Shown: positions 37,706-47,278 of the stretch, piece after piece
How the letters are laid out: each line of letters starts with the position of its first letter
Position numbering within the stretch: the stretch's first letter is position 1
NCBI RefSeq assembly: GCF_934636665.1
Contig: NZ_CAKUAT010000007.1
Span: 56,299-120,298 of the forward strand
Reading direction: 5' to 3'
DNA length: 64,000 nucleotides
DNA from: an uncultured Senegalimassilia sp.
GTDB taxonomy: Bacteria; Actinomycetota; Coriobacteriia; Coriobacteriales; Eggerthellaceae
Program-made: the position numbers and the translations under genes
Notes under the pieces: generated by a model
Told to the model about the DNA's origin: nothing
The model's input: only the letters and a program-made list of their open reading frames with translations
Databases searched by the model: none

Positions 37706-40700
37706 ATGAGCGAGAACAACCAGAACGAGAACCTGCACATCGGCATCGACGTGGGCTCCACCACGGTCAAGCTTGCCATCTTGGACGACGCGGACCAGAT
37801 CCGCTACGCGGTGTATCGTCGTCACCACGCGGACGTGCGCGCCACCATCGTGGAGGTGCTGTCCGAGGCAGCGCGCGACTTCGGCGACAAGCGCATGACC
37901 ATCGCCATCACCGGCTCGGGCGGCCTGCTTTTGGCACAATGGCTGGGCATCGAGTTCGTGCAGGAGGTCATCGCCAGCAAAACCGCCGTCGAAACCTTCA
38001 TCCCGAAAACCGACGTGGCCATCGAGCTGGGCGGCGAGGATGCGAAGATCATCTACTTCGACAACGGCATCGAGCAGCGCATGAACGGCACGTGCGCCGG
38101 CGGCACCGGCGCGTTCATCGACCAGATGGCCGCGCTTTTGAACACCGACGCCGGCGGTCTGAACGAGCTGGCGCAGCATGCCACCACCATCTACCCCATC
38201 GCCAGCCGCTGCGGCGTGTTCGCGAAAACCGACGTGCAGCCGCTGCTCAACGAGGGCGCGCGCCGCGAGGACATCGCCGCGTCCATCTTCCAGTCCGTGG
38301 TCACGCAGACCATCTCCGGCCTGGCGTGCGGCCGCCCCATCCGCGGTTACGTCGCCTTCCTGGGCGGCCCGTTGCAGTACCTGCCTGAGCTGCGCAAACG
38401 CTTCTATGAAACGCTGAACCTGGACGAGGAGCACCGCATCGTCCCTCAAAACGCCCACCTGTTCGTGGCCGGCGGCTGCGCCATCGCCGGCGCGGCCAGC
38501 GAAACGGTGAAGGCCGAGCTGCTCTCCGACGTGCTCGAGCGCTTGAAGAACCTCGGCGACATCCAGGGCAGCGAGGTCGTGCGCCTGCCCCCGCTGTTCG
38601 CCGACCAGGCGGAACTGGACGAGTTCAGCGCCCGCCATGCCGGCGAGCGCGTGCCCCGCGGCGACCTTGCCAGCTACCGCGGCACCGCCTTCCTGGGCAT
38701 CGACGCCGGCTCCACCACGTTCAAGGCCGCGCTCATCGGCCAGGATGGCGAGCTGCTGTGGACCCATTACGTGTCGAACAAGGGCGACGTGCTCGGTTGC
38801 GCGAAGGCCGCCATCGCCAAACTCTACCGCGAGCTGCCACGCGATGCCGCCGGCAACCCGCTGGTGACCATCGGCCACTCCACGGTCACGGGCTACGGCG
38901 AGCACCTGCTGCTCGAGGCGCTGCGCGTGGACTCGGGCGAGATCGAGACGGTTGCGCACCTGCGCGGCGCGCAGGAGATGCTGCCGGGCGTGGAGTTCAT
39001 CCTGGACATCGGCGGCCAGGACATGAAGTGCCTGCGCGTGAAAGACGGCGTTATCGACCACATCATGCTCAACGAGGCGTGCTCCTCGGGCTGCGGCAGC
39101 TTCATCGAAAGCTTCGCCAGCGGCCTGAACCTGGACGTGTCCGAGTTCGCGAAGACTGCTATCGGTGCGGAAAACCCCGTCGACCTGGGCAGCCGCTGCA
39201 CCGTGTTCATGAACAGCCGCGTGAAGCAGGCGCAGAAGGAAGGCGCCACCGTCGGCGACATCGCCGCGGGCCTGGCCATCTCGGTCATCAAGAACGCCCT
39301 GTTCAAGGTCATCAAGATCCGCGACCCGCATGACGTGGGCAGCAAGGTCATCGTGCAGGGCGGCACGTTCCTCAACGATGCCGTGCTTCGCGCCTTCGAG
39401 CAGCTCTCGGGTGTGAACGCCGTGCGTCCCGACATCGCCGGCAACATGGGCGCGTTCGGCGCGGCGCTTCTGGCCCGCGACCGCTTCAGCCGCCAGGATT
39501 CGCAGGTCAGCGGCCTGCTGTCCCTTGACGCGCTCGAGGCGCTCGCTCCCACGCACAGGACCGTGCGCTGCAAGGCGTGCTCGAACCACTGCCTGCTCAC
39601 CGTCAACGACTTCGGCGTCGACGAGGCAACGGGCAAGCACCGCCGCTTCATCACGGGCAACCGCTGCGAGAAGGGCGCCGGCGCGCTTGGCCAGGCGACG
39701 AAGGCCGACAAGGTCCCCAACCTGTTCGAGTACAAGTCGAAGCGCCTGTTCGACCACTATACGCCGCTGGCGGAGCAGGATGCGCCGCGCGGCACCGTGG
39801 GCATCCCGCGCGCGCTGAACATGTACGAGAACTACCCGTTCTGGTTCACCTTCTTCACGAAGCTGGGCTGGCGCGTGGTGCTCTCGGACCCGTCAACGAA
39901 GAAAACCTACGAGGCCGGCATCGAGTCCATGCCGTCGGAGAGCGTGTGCTACCCGGCGAAGCTCTCGCACGGCCACATCATGAACCTGCTGGACAAGCGC
40001 CCCGACTTCATCTGGTTCCCCTGCAGTAAGTGGGAGCGCCAGGAGGACGAAGGCGCCGGCAACCACTTCAACTGCCCCATCGTGGCCAGCTACGCCGAGG
40101 CGCTGCGCCTCAACATCGACGAGCTGCGCGACTCGGACACGCAGTTCCTGAACCCGTGGCTGCCTTACGATAAGAAGGAGCACCTGAAGAAGCGCCTGTT
40201 CGTGGAGCTGATCCAGGCGCATCCCGAGCTGTGCGGCAAGGGCGTGGCGGCGCCTACGCAGGCCGAGGTCGATACCGCGGTGGACGCCGCATGGGCCGAG
40301 GACGAGGCGTTCAAGGCCGACATCCGCGAGAAGGGCGCCGAGACGCTGCTGTGGATGGAGAAGACCCATACGCACGGCATCGTGCTGGCGGGCCGTCCGT
40401 ACCACAACGACCCCGAGATCAACCACGCCATCCCCGAGCTTCTGACCAGCTTCGGCCTGGCGGTGCTCACCGAGGATTCCATCGCGCACCTGGGCACGCT
40501 CGAGCGCCCCATCCGCCTGGTGGACCAGTGGATGTACCACACGCGCCTGTACGCCGCGGCGAAGGTTGCCTCGGAGCGCAAGGACCTCGACCTCATCCAG
40601 CTGAACAGCTTCGGCTGCGGCCTTGACGCGCTGACCACCGACCAGGTGCAGGAGATCTTGGAGCAGGCGGGCAAGGTGTACACCGTGCTGAAGATCGACG

Positions 40701-42358
40701 AGGTGTCGAACCTGGGCGCCGCGCGCATCCGCGTGCGCAGCTTGCTTGCGGCCCTGAAGGACCAGGCCGACGAAGAGGCCGAGGCCCGCGCGGCCGAGCA
40801 GGCGCAGAACGCTGCGGGCTGCGGCGCGTGCAGCCTGGACGTGGAGCAGCTGCTGGCCGAGGCCGAGGAGCGCGCGGCGGGCAAGCAGGCCGGCGGCGCC
40901 GACGCCGAGGCCGTGCAGGCCGCGGCCGCCGCCATCAAGCCGCCCGCAAGCTTCACGGATAAGGCGGCGCCCGAGGTGCAGGCCGAATTCAAGCAGCGCG
41001 ATAGCGGCGCTTCGACGGAGTTCCCGCGCGCCCAGTTCACCAAGGAGATGCGCGATGCGGGCTACACCATCCTGGCCCCGCAGATGGCGCCGTACCACTT
41101 CGAGCTGCTCGTTCCCATCTTCGAGCGCTTCGGCTACAACGTGGAGCTGCTGCCTTCCGTGGACCACGGGGCGGTGGACGCGGGCCTGAAGTACGTGAAC
41201 AACGACATCTGCTATCCGTCCATCCTGGTCACGGGCCAGATCATGGAAGCGGTCATGTCCGGCAAGTATGACACCGACAAGCTGGCCGTGCTCATCACGC
41301 AGACCGGCGGCGGCTGCCGTGCCACGAACTATATCTCGCTCATCCGCAAGGCGCTCAAGTCGGTGGGCCTGTCGCATATCCCGGTCATCGCCATCAGCTT
41401 CAAGGATCTGGGCGAGGTGAACCCCGGCTTCTCCATCACGCCGGCTATGCTTTACCAGGCGGTTTCGGCGCTGCAGTACGGCGACCTGTTGATGATGTGC
41501 CTGTACCGTACGCGTCCCTACGAGGTGGAGCCCGGCAGCGCGAACGCCCTGTTCGACCACTGGATGGCCGAGTGCAAGCGTCAGCTTGCGCGCGGCGTGA
41601 AGCGCGGCGAGTTCAAGCAAACGGTCAAGCAGATCGTCGAGGACTTCGACACGCTGCCTTTGCAAGGCGAGGGCACCAAGCCTCGCGTCGGCGTGGTCGG
41701 TGAGATCTTGGTGAAGTTCCACCCCACGGCGAACAACCAGATTGTCGACGTCATCGAGCGCGAGGGCTGCGAGGCCGTGGTGCCGGGGCTCATCGAGTTC
41801 TTCCTGTTCGGCGCGGCGGGCGGCATCTTCCAGAAGGACCCGCTGGGCCGTTCGGCCAAGGGCGCGTTCGGCAGCAAGATCGCCCTGCAGGTGGTGAAGG
41901 CCCTGCGCGCGCCGGTGACCAAGGCGCTTGAGGAGTCCACGCGCTTCAACCCGCCGGCGAGCATCTACGAGCTGGCCGAGTACGCAAGCGAGATCTTGAG
42001 CTTGTGCAACTCCATGGGCGAGGGCTGGCTGCTCACGGCAGAGATGGTGGAGCTCATCCGCACGGGCGCGCCGAACGTGGTGTGCACGCAGCCGTTCGCC
42101 TGCCTGCCGAACCACGTGGTGGGCAAGGCGGTCATCAAGGAGCTGCGCCGCCGCTATCCGGAGAGCAACATCGTGGCCGTCGACTACGACCCCGGCGCGT
42201 CCGAGGTCAACCAGCTCAACCGCATCAAGCTCATGATCGCGGTGGCGAAGAGCAACCTGGCCGACAAGGAGGCCGAGGCCCGCGCCGCCCGCACGGCGGC
42301 GGCAACGCCGGCGGTCGAGGAAGCCGGCGCGCTCGACGTGCAGGAAACGAGGGCGTGA
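37706..42358 (+). CDS. giant acyl-CoA dehydratase activase/component fusion
   Basis: 1550 residues. Two ASKHA ATPase modules of the BcrA/BadF/HgdC activase type: GIDVGSTTVKLA near 13 with CAGGTGAFIDQ near 132, and GIDAGSTTFKAAL near 331 with CSSGCGSFIES near 455. A Cys-rich link CKACSNHC near 625, a DUF2229 region with PRALNMYENYPFW near 700, and a C-terminal DUF2229/HgdD-like part follow (for example TGGGCRATNYISLI near 1196). An Ala/Glu-rich linker lies at about 1020-1100. In 2-hydroxyacyl-CoA and benzoyl-CoA systems the activase passes one electron from a [4Fe-4S] cluster with ATP; no separate dehydratase subunits are adjacent, so the physiological partner is unknown. Overlaps rsmI by one base. 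Confidence 0.9.
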   Translation: MSENNQNENLHIGIDVGSTTVKLAILDDADQIRYAVYRRHHADVRATIVEVLSEAARDFGDKRMTIAITGSGGLLLAQWLGIEFVQEVIASKTAVETFIPKTDVAIELGGEDAKIIYFDNGIEQRMNGTCAGGTGAFIDQMAALLNTDAGGLNELAQHATTIYPIASRCGVFAKTDVQPLLNEGARREDIAASIFQSVVTQTISGLACGRPIRGYVAFLGGPLQYLPELRKRFYETLNLDEEHRIVPQNAHLFVAGGCAIAGAASETVKAELLSDVLERLKNLGDIQGSEVVRLPPLFADQAELDEFSARHAGERVPRGDLASYRGTAFLGIDAGSTTFKAALIGQDGELLWTHYVSNKGDVLGCAKAAIAKLYRELPRDAAGNPLVTIGHSTVTGYGEHLLLEALRVDSGEIETVAHLRGAQEMLPGVEFILDIGGQDMKCLRVKDGVIDHIMLNEACSSGCGSFIESFASGLNLDVSEFAKTAIGAENPVDLGSRCTVFMNSRVKQAQKEGATVGDIAAGLAISVIKNALFKVIKIRDPHDVGSKVIVQGGTFLNDAVLRAFEQLSGVNAVRPDIAGNMGAFGAALLARDRFSRQDSQVSGLLSLDALEALAPTHRTVRCKACSNHCLLTVNDFGVDEATGKHRRFITGNRCEKGAGALGQATKADKVPNLFEYKSKRLFDHYTPLAEQDAPRGTVGIPRALNMYENYPFWFTFFTKLGWRVVLSDPSTKKTYEAGIESMPSESVCYPAKLSHGHIMNLLDKRPDFIWFPCSKWERQEDEGAGNHFNCPIVASYAEALRLNIDELRDSDTQFLNPWLPYDKKEHLKKRLFVELIQAHPELCGKGVAAPTQAEVDTAVDAAWAEDEAFKADIREKGAETLLWMEKTHTHGIVLAGRPYHNDPEINHAIPELLTSFGLAVLTEDSIAHLGTLERPIRLVDQWMYHTRLYAAAKVASERKDLDLIQLNSFGCGLDALTTDQVQEILEQAGKVYTVLKIDEVSNLGAARIRVRSLLAALKDQADEEAEARAAEQAQNAAGCGACSLDVEQLLAEAEERAAGKQAGGADAEAVQAAAAAIKPPASFTDKAAPEVQAEFKQRDSGASTEFPRAQFTKEMRDAGYTILAPQMAPYHFELLVPIFERFGYNVELLPSVDHGAVDAGLKYVNNDICYPSILVTGQIMEAVMSGKYDTDKLAVLITQTGGGCRATNYISLIRKALKSVGLSHIPVIAISFKDLGEVNPGFSITPAMLYQAVSALQYGDLLMMCLYRTRPYEVEPGSANALFDHWMAECKRQLARGVKRGEFKQTVKQIVEDFDTLPLQGEGTKPRVGVVGEILVKFHPTANNQIVDVIEREGCEAVVPGLIEFFLFGAAGGIFQKDPLGRSAKGAFGSKIALQVVKALRAPVTKALEESTRFNPPASIYELAEYASEILSLCNSMGEGWLLTAEMVELIRTGAPNVVCTQPFACLPNHVVGKAVIKELRRRYPESNIVAVDYDPGASEVNQLNRIKLMIAVAKSNLADKEAEARAARTAAATPAVEEAGALDVQETRA

Positions 42359-43206
42359 TGGCTGGCAAGCTGATCATCTGCCCGACGCCCATCGGCAACC
42401 TGGGCGACATGCCGCAGCGTGCGCTTGATGCGCTGACCAGCGCCGATGTGGTGTGCGCGGAGGACACGCGCGTCACCGGCAAGCTGCTGGCGGCGTTCGG
42501 CATCGGCAAGCGCCTGGAGCGCTTGGACGAGGCGCTCATCGGCTCGCGCGCCGATGGCATCGTGGCGCGCGTTGCGGCGGGCGAGGTCATCGCGTACTGC
42601 AGCGACGCCGGCATGCCGGGCGTGTCCGACCCGGGGCTGCGTCTGGTTCGCGCATGCCGGGAAGCGGGCGCGCCGGTGGAGGTGCTGCCCGGGCCCACCG
42701 CTACGGCCACGGCGTATGTGGCCAGCGGTTGCACGAACCCGCGCTTCTACTTCGGCGGTTTCTTCCCGCGCAAGGCCGGCGAACAGAAGGCCGCGCTCGA
42801 TGCGGTGCGTACGCTCGACGCCGCGCTTATCTATTACGAAAGCCCGAACCGCATCGCCGGGGCGCTGGCGGCGTTGGCCGAGGCGTTCCCGCTGCGCGAG
42901 GCGGCGGTGTGCCGCGAGCTTACGAAACTGTACGAGGAAGTAGTGCGCGACACGTTGCCCGCGCTGCGCGACGAGTTCGCCGCCCGCGAGGCGGCCGGCG
43001 GCATCAAGGGCGAGATCGTCATCGTGATCGACGGGCCCAGCGAGGCGGAGGGGCAGGCTGCTCAGGAAAGCGCCGAGGATTCCGCCCGTGTCCGTGCTGC
43101 CCAGCTCAAGGCCGAGGGCGCGCGCAACAAGGACATCGCGAAAACGCTGGCGGCCGAGTTCGGCCTGCCGCGCAACGCCGCGTACGAGATCGCGCTGGAG
43201 GCGTAG
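42358..43206 (+). CDS. rsmI: 16S rRNA (cytidine-1402-2'-O)-methyltransferase
   Basis: 282 residues of the tetrapyrrole-methylase fold. LIICPTPIGNLGDMPQRAL at the N-terminus, CAEDTRVTGKLL near 33, AYCSDAGMPGVSDPG near 79-93, LPGPTATATAY near 110 and YYESPNRI near 155 are RsmI signatures. It modifies C1402 in the decoding centre. Its ATG overlaps the activase stop (TGATG), so translation is coupled. A C-terminal extension of ~50 residues is probably the RsmI helix-turn-helix domain. Confidence 0.95.
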   Translation: MAGKLIICPTPIGNLGDMPQRALDALTSADVVCAEDTRVTGKLLAAFGIGKRLERLDEALIGSRADGIVARVAAGEVIAYCSDAGMPGVSDPGLRLVRACREAGAPVEVLPGPTATATAYVASGCTNPRFYFGGFFPRKAGEQKAALDAVRTLDAALIYYESPNRIAGALAALAEAFPLREAAVCRELTKLYEEVVRDTLPALRDEFAAREAAGGIKGEIVIVIDGPSEAEGQAAQESAEDSARVRAAQLKAEGARNKDIAKTLAAEFGLPRNAAYEIALEA

Positions 43207-43209
43207 GGC

Positions 43210-44007
43210 GTGGCCAGCGAAAACCGATCCGGCCCGGTGCGCACGCGCCGCGTTGACCCGGGCGAGCTCAAGCGGCAGGCAGCGAGCGGCTCGCGTGGGG
43301 CGGGCGCCGCGTCGCAGTCCCGTCCGTCCGGTGCCGCCCGCGAGAGCGGCGAGGCGGGGAAGGTTGCGGCGCGACAACGTCCGTCCGGTGCCGGACGCAC
43401 GGCGGCCGGGGCCGGCAGGGCCGGTGCGCAGACCGCGCGCCGCAAGCCTGCGCGCGCGGCAGCGCCCGAGGTGCTTCACGTCGACGGCATTGAGGTGCGC
43501 CTGCAACGCAAAAAGGTGAAGAACCTCAACCTGCGCATCGCCCGCGACGGCGACCATGTGGACGCATCCGCGCCCGCCTGGATGTCGCCGGCCGATGTGG
43601 CCGATTTCGTGCATCGCAAGCACGAGTGGATAGAGACCCAGATGGAGCGCGTGTCCGCCACGCCCATGGCGCAGGCCTCGCAGGCGTCGAAAGCCGAGGT
43701 TGCTCAGTGGCGCGCGGTGGTGCAGGCATGCGTGCCGGCGCTGGTGGCGGCGTGGGAGCCCATCATGGGGGTGAAGGCGGGTCAGCTGGCGTATCGCAAC
43801 ATGACCAGCCGCTGGGGAAGCTGCCAACCTTCCACGGGCCGCATCTGCATCAACGTGCGCTTGGCGCTCTACCCGCCTGAATGTCTGGAATACGTGGTGG
43901 TGCACGAGCTGTGCCACCTGCTCGAGCGCGGCCACGGCCCAAGGTTTCACCAGCTCATGGACCGCTTCATGCCCGACTGGAAGCAACGCCGCGACAAACT
44001 GCGGTAG
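43210..44007 (+). CDS. YgjP-type (DUF45) metallopeptidase-like protein
   Basis: 265 residues starting at GTG, 3 bp after the rsmI stop. The first ~90 residues are Arg/Ala/Gly-rich and basic. From ~95 the YgjP-like domain: VRLQRKKVKNLNLRI, MTSRWGSCQPSTGRICIN near 198 and the zinc motif HELCHLLERGHGPRFH near 238-253 (HExxH plus a distal His). Family members are predicted zinc peptidases of unknown substrate. Operon position after rsmI suggests housekeeping expression. The 196 bp after it hold no gene. Confidence 0.88.
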   Translation: MASENRSGPVRTRRVDPGELKRQAASGSRGAGAASQSRPSGAARESGEAGKVAARQRPSGAGRTAAGAGRAGAQTARRKPARAAAPEVLHVDGIEVRLQRKKVKNLNLRIARDGDHVDASAPAWMSPADVADFVHRKHEWIETQMERVSATPMAQASQASKAEVAQWRAVVQACVPALVAAWEPIMGVKAGQLAYRNMTSRWGSCQPSTGRICINVRLALYPPECLEYVVVHELCHLLERGHGPRFHQLMDRFMPDWKQRRDKLR

Positions 44008-44191
44008 CGCGCTGCTCCTGCGCCTCTCCCGTTGGCGACGCGCGAGGCGAACGTGGGTGGGGGAGACGTTTGGGGGAAGGCTTCCGTTCTCCGAGCATCC
44101 GCCCCGAACGCCACTCCGTCATTTGCTCACCTGGAGAACCTCCTTCCGTGCGCGTTTCGTGCGCGGGCGGGTGCGGGTGGCCTGCAACTGC

Positions 44192-44197
44192 TACCAT
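44192..44197 (+). promoter_or_regulatory. -10 box setting a leaderless start for the DHA2 exporter
   Basis: TACCAT ends seven bases before the ATG at 44204, and no ribosome site is present; the transcript would begin at the ATG. Confidence 0.45.
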
Positions 44198-44203
44198 CGC
44201 GGT

Positions 44204-45673
44204 ATGAATACGAACGAAGCTACTTCCGAAGACGTGGCGAACGCGTCTTGTACGAAAACGTCTGAACCTGCCATCGAGGCCGAACCCGAGCGCGACGGCT
44301 TGCCGCCGCGGCAGCGCCGCGTGGTGCTCGGCATCATGGTGTCGGGCACCACGGCGGCATGCATCTCCCAAAGCATGATGATCGCCGCGCTGCCGGCGGT
44401 CATGCATGAATACGCCATCAGCGCAAGCTCCGGCCAGCTTCTTACCACGGCCTACATCTTCGTATTGGGCCTGATCAGCGCCATGACGGGCTATCTGATG
44501 AACCGGTTCGATTCCAAGAAGCTGTTCTTCGCATCCATGGCGTCGTTCGCCATCGGGTGCGCTGCGGCCATCTTCGCGCCGAACTACCCGTGCCTGCTGG
44601 CGGCGCGCCTGCTGCAGGCAGGCGGCGCCGGCATCTGCCTACCGCTCGTGCAGCTGGTGGCGCTCAACATCTATCCGAAAAGCCAGTACGGCCAGGCCAC
44701 GGCCATCGTGGGCATGATCATCGGGTTCGCGCCCGCCATCGGCCCGACCATCAGCGGCTTCCTCATCGATGCGTGGGGTTGGCGCTCCGTGTTCTGGATG
44801 CTCGGCGCCATCGCGCTTGCGGTGATGGCGCTGACGGTGCTGCTGCTCGACGACGTGGTGCAGCGCCCCGATCATCCGGGGCATTTCGACCTGGTGTCGG
44901 CGCTTCTGTATTCCGGGGGCTTCGTGCTGGTGATGGTCGCGGCAACCATGTTGGAATCGGGCGGGTCCGTGGGCGCGGGCTTCGTCCTTCCGTTGCTAGT
45001 GGGCTTGGCGGGGCTGGTCGTGTTCGCGCGTCGCCAGTTGCGCGTTCCCGAGCCGTTTTTGCGGCTGCAGTGCTTCCGCGACAAGACGTTCGCCATCTCC
45101 ACGCTCATCGTCATTTGCGCGCACATGATGTTCATGGCGCCGTCGATCATGGTGCCGCTGTTCGTTCAGGATATCCAGGGGCTTTCGGCAACGGTGTCGG
45201 GCCTGACGCTTCTGCCCGGCGCCATCATGATGGGCGTGATGAACCCCATCACCGGACGCCTCCTCGATCGACGCGGCCCGCGTCCGCTCATCGTGGCGGG
45301 CTGCGTCACGGTGCTTGCGGGCACGGTGGCGTTCGCGCTTATCCCCGCAAGCGTTCCCGAATGGGTGGTCACGGTGCTCTACGGCGTCCGCGCGACGGGC
45401 ATCGCGTGCCTGATGATGCCGCTGACGGCGTGGGCGTGCACCACGCTCGACCCCGACGAGCTGGCGCAGGCATCGGCCATCATCACGTCCGCGCGACAGC
45501 TCATCGGCAGCCTTTCGGCGTCGGTATTCATCGCCGTGATGGCGTTGGCCTCGCAAAATGCGCTAGGCGTCGACCTCGACGGCTTCGACTTCGGCTTCTG
45601 GCTGCAATGCGGCGTCCCCGTGTTGGCGTTCATCCTGGGCATGTTCGTTCTGCCGGCGAAGGGGAAGCGCTAG
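44204..45673 (+). CDS. DHA2-family MFS drug exporter
   Basis: 489 residues with about 14 membrane segments after a ~40-residue acidic N-terminus. ALPAVMHEYAISASSGQLLTT near 66 (motif D1-like region), GPTISGFLIDAWGWRSVFW near 180-198 (motif C with the following helix) and MNRFDSKKLF (motif A variant) mark the EmrB/QacA-type proton antiporters. Substrate unknown; likely multidrug. The start is set by the -10 box position rather than by a ribosome site; the frame is open upstream to 44057. Confidence 0.88.
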   Translation: MNTNEATSEDVANASCTKTSEPAIEAEPERDGLPPRQRRVVLGIMVSGTTAACISQSMMIAALPAVMHEYAISASSGQLLTTAYIFVLGLISAMTGYLMNRFDSKKLFFASMASFAIGCAAAIFAPNYPCLLAARLLQAGGAGICLPLVQLVALNIYPKSQYGQATAIVGMIIGFAPAIGPTISGFLIDAWGWRSVFWMLGAIALAVMALTVLLLDDVVQRPDHPGHFDLVSALLYSGGFVLVMVAATMLESGGSVGAGFVLPLLVGLAGLVVFARRQLRVPEPFLRLQCFRDKTFAISTLIVICAHMMFMAPSIMVPLFVQDIQGLSATVSGLTLLPGAIMMGVMNPITGRLLDRRGPRPLIVAGCVTVLAGTVAFALIPASVPEWVVTVLYGVRATGIACLMMPLTAWACTTLDPDELAQASAIITSARQLIGSLSASVFIAVMALASQNALGVDLDGFDFGFWLQCGVPVLAFILGMFVLPAKGKR

Positions 45674-45850
45674 GCCGGTCGCGCCGGCTTGTTGTTGCCT
45701 GGCGGCGGATGGCGAAAGCTCCGGCGCATCTAGCGGCGAAGGGCTCGGGCTCGATGACGAAGAGCCCAGCGTCCAATAAAGAAACCCTAGCGCTCAAAGG
45801 CGAAACAGCAGCATACGCTACGGCGGAACCCTGACGCGCCAACTAGCAAG

Positions 45851-45873
45851 AAACCCGGCTCGTGGCCGGGTTT
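45851..45873. terminator. terminator between DHA2 exporter and cell-wall enzyme gene
   Basis: 9-bp stem AAACCCGGC (45851-45859) with 45865-45873, loop TCGTG, between convergent genes. The 170 bp before it hold no supported gene. Confidence 0.75.
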
Positions 45874-45877
45874 CCGT

Positions 45878-47038
45878 TTAGATCATATTCATTTGCGCGA
45901 GCGTTGCGTTGTACCAGTGCTCCCAGTTCGGCGGGCAGTACCTCTTGGCGGCATCCACCGAGATGGTGTAGCCGTAGCCGCGGGCAAGGCCGGCAACGTG
46001 GTCGCGGATGGCTTCTTCCCAGCTTCCCCAGCTGCAGCCGCCCCAGCCCCAGGCGTTGCAGCTGCCGGAGCAGTACAGGCCCTTGGAGCTTTCGGTGTTG
46101 GAGATGGCGGGCGACCAGCGCGGGTCCACACCGTAGTCCCAAGCAGCCTCGGCGAACACCTTGCCCGTGCCGGCCATGGGCGACCCGGCCAGGTACGCAT
46201 CGATGCGGCCGGCCCACTGCGCTACGAACACGTCGCGCTCGCTTGCCCAGTCGGCGCCGTCGTCGCTGGGCGCCTCCACGGTGCCCGCGGAAGAGCCGCC
46301 GGTGGTTTCGGTGGCAGCGGCGGAGTCGGCGGAATCTGCCTGCTCCTGCTTGTCGGCCTCCTTAGCGGCCTCGGCCTTGGCGGCCTCGGCTTCAGCGGCC
46401 TTTGCGGCCTCCTCGGCCTGGCGGGCCGCTTCCTCCTGCGCCTTGCGCTGGGCCTCCTGGCGCGCTTGCTGGGCGGCGGAAAGCGCCTGCTCGGCGTTGG
46501 CGGCCTCGACGTCGGCGTCCTTCTTCGCCTGCGAAAGGTCGCGATGCGTCTGGTCGAGCTCGTCCTTCAGCTCGCCTAGGCGCTTGATTTCGGCCTGATT
46601 GCTGCTGTAGATATGGGACACATACTCGAGCGACGTGAAGAAATCCACGATGTTCTCGGAGCTGAGGACCATTTCCAGCAAGCCGGGCGTGGAAGCCTGG
46701 GTCTTGTACAACTTCACCGCTGCAGCGGAGCTGCGCTCCTGCTGGGTGGGAAGGGTCTCCTCGATCTCGGCTATGCGCGCCTCGTTGTCGGCGATCTGCT
46801 GGTTCAGGTCGCCGATGCGGCTTATGGCCTGGTCATATTCGGCGGCGGTGCGCTCGACCTCCTGCTGTGCGGCGTCTGCCTGCACGTTCGTGTCGATGTC
46901 CTCCGCCCACGCGGTTCGCTGAGCAAGGCCCGCGACCGGCACGCTTGCGAAAGCCAGCGTCGCGCTTAAGGCGACGGTCAGCGGCAAGCGGTGGCGAGGG
47001 CGGCTGCTCGGGTTCGTTTGAAGTTTGTTAGAAAACAT
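45878..47038 (-). CDS. secreted coiled-coil protein with lysozyme-like C-terminal domain
   Basis: 386 residues. Signal peptide (hydrophobic LPLTVALSATLAFASVPVAG, ending AWA near 46), then a PcsB-like coiled coil at about 55-255 with Ala/Glu/Lys-rich heptads, a Ser/Thr/Asp linker, and a C-terminal domain (about 285-386) with KVFAEAAWDYGVDPRWSPA and SNTESSKG, resembling glucosaminidase/transglycosylase-type wall hydrolases. The four clustered Cys/Trp-rich residues (YCSGSCNAWGWGGCSWGSW) suggest a disulfide. Probable role: peptidoglycan remodelling at division or the cell surface. TATAAT (47077-47072, minus strand) lies about 35 bp upstream. Confidence 0.8.
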   Translation of the reverse strand: MFSNKLQTNPSSRPRHRLPLTVALSATLAFASVPVAGLAQRTAWAEDIDTNVQADAAQQEVERTAAEYDQAISRIGDLNQQIADNEARIAEIEETLPTQQERSSAAAVKLYKTQASTPGLLEMVLSSENIVDFFTSLEYVSHIYSSNQAEIKRLGELKDELDQTHRDLSQAKKDADVEAANAEQALSAAQQARQEAQRKAQEEAARQAEEAAKAAEAEAAKAEAAKEADKQEQADSADSAAATETTGGSSAGTVEAPSDDGADWASERDVFVAQWAGRIDAYLAGSPMAGTGKVFAEAAWDYGVDPRWSPAISNTESSKGLYCSGSCNAWGWGGCSWGSWEEAIRDHVAGLARGYGYTISVDAAKRYCPPNWEHWYNATLAQMNMI

Positions 47039-47196
47039 CCGCCATCCTTCGATTTATAACAATTGCCGTTAATTATACCGGGCAGATATGTTCAAACCGT
47101 GCCGCTCATTAAACGTGCACAAGCGCTCGAGCCCGCCGGATCGCTCGCTGATTGCATGTTGCCGGCCAGCGGTGCATGCGATGCCCGTTTCCTGCG

Positions 47197-47205
47197 TGGT
47201 ACAAT
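47197..47205 (+). promoter_or_regulatory. metG promoter (extended -10)
   Basis: TGG-TACAAT, giving a leader of about 67 nt; no clear -35. Confidence 0.5.
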
Positions 47206-47278
47206 CAGAGGCACTGCGAAAACCCAGGTTGGCGGGGCATCATTCGCCCGACTGCGACCGCGAGCAAAAGGAAGCACC

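Noticed and set aside
39893..42115. 740-codon minus-strand frame inside the activase gene
   Set aside because: Antisense shadow of a gene with full domain support on the plus strand.
45754..45834. 26-codon ORF after the DHA2 exporter
   Set aside because: No ribosome site or promoter, and no conservation evidence; it is the tail of a shadow frame.
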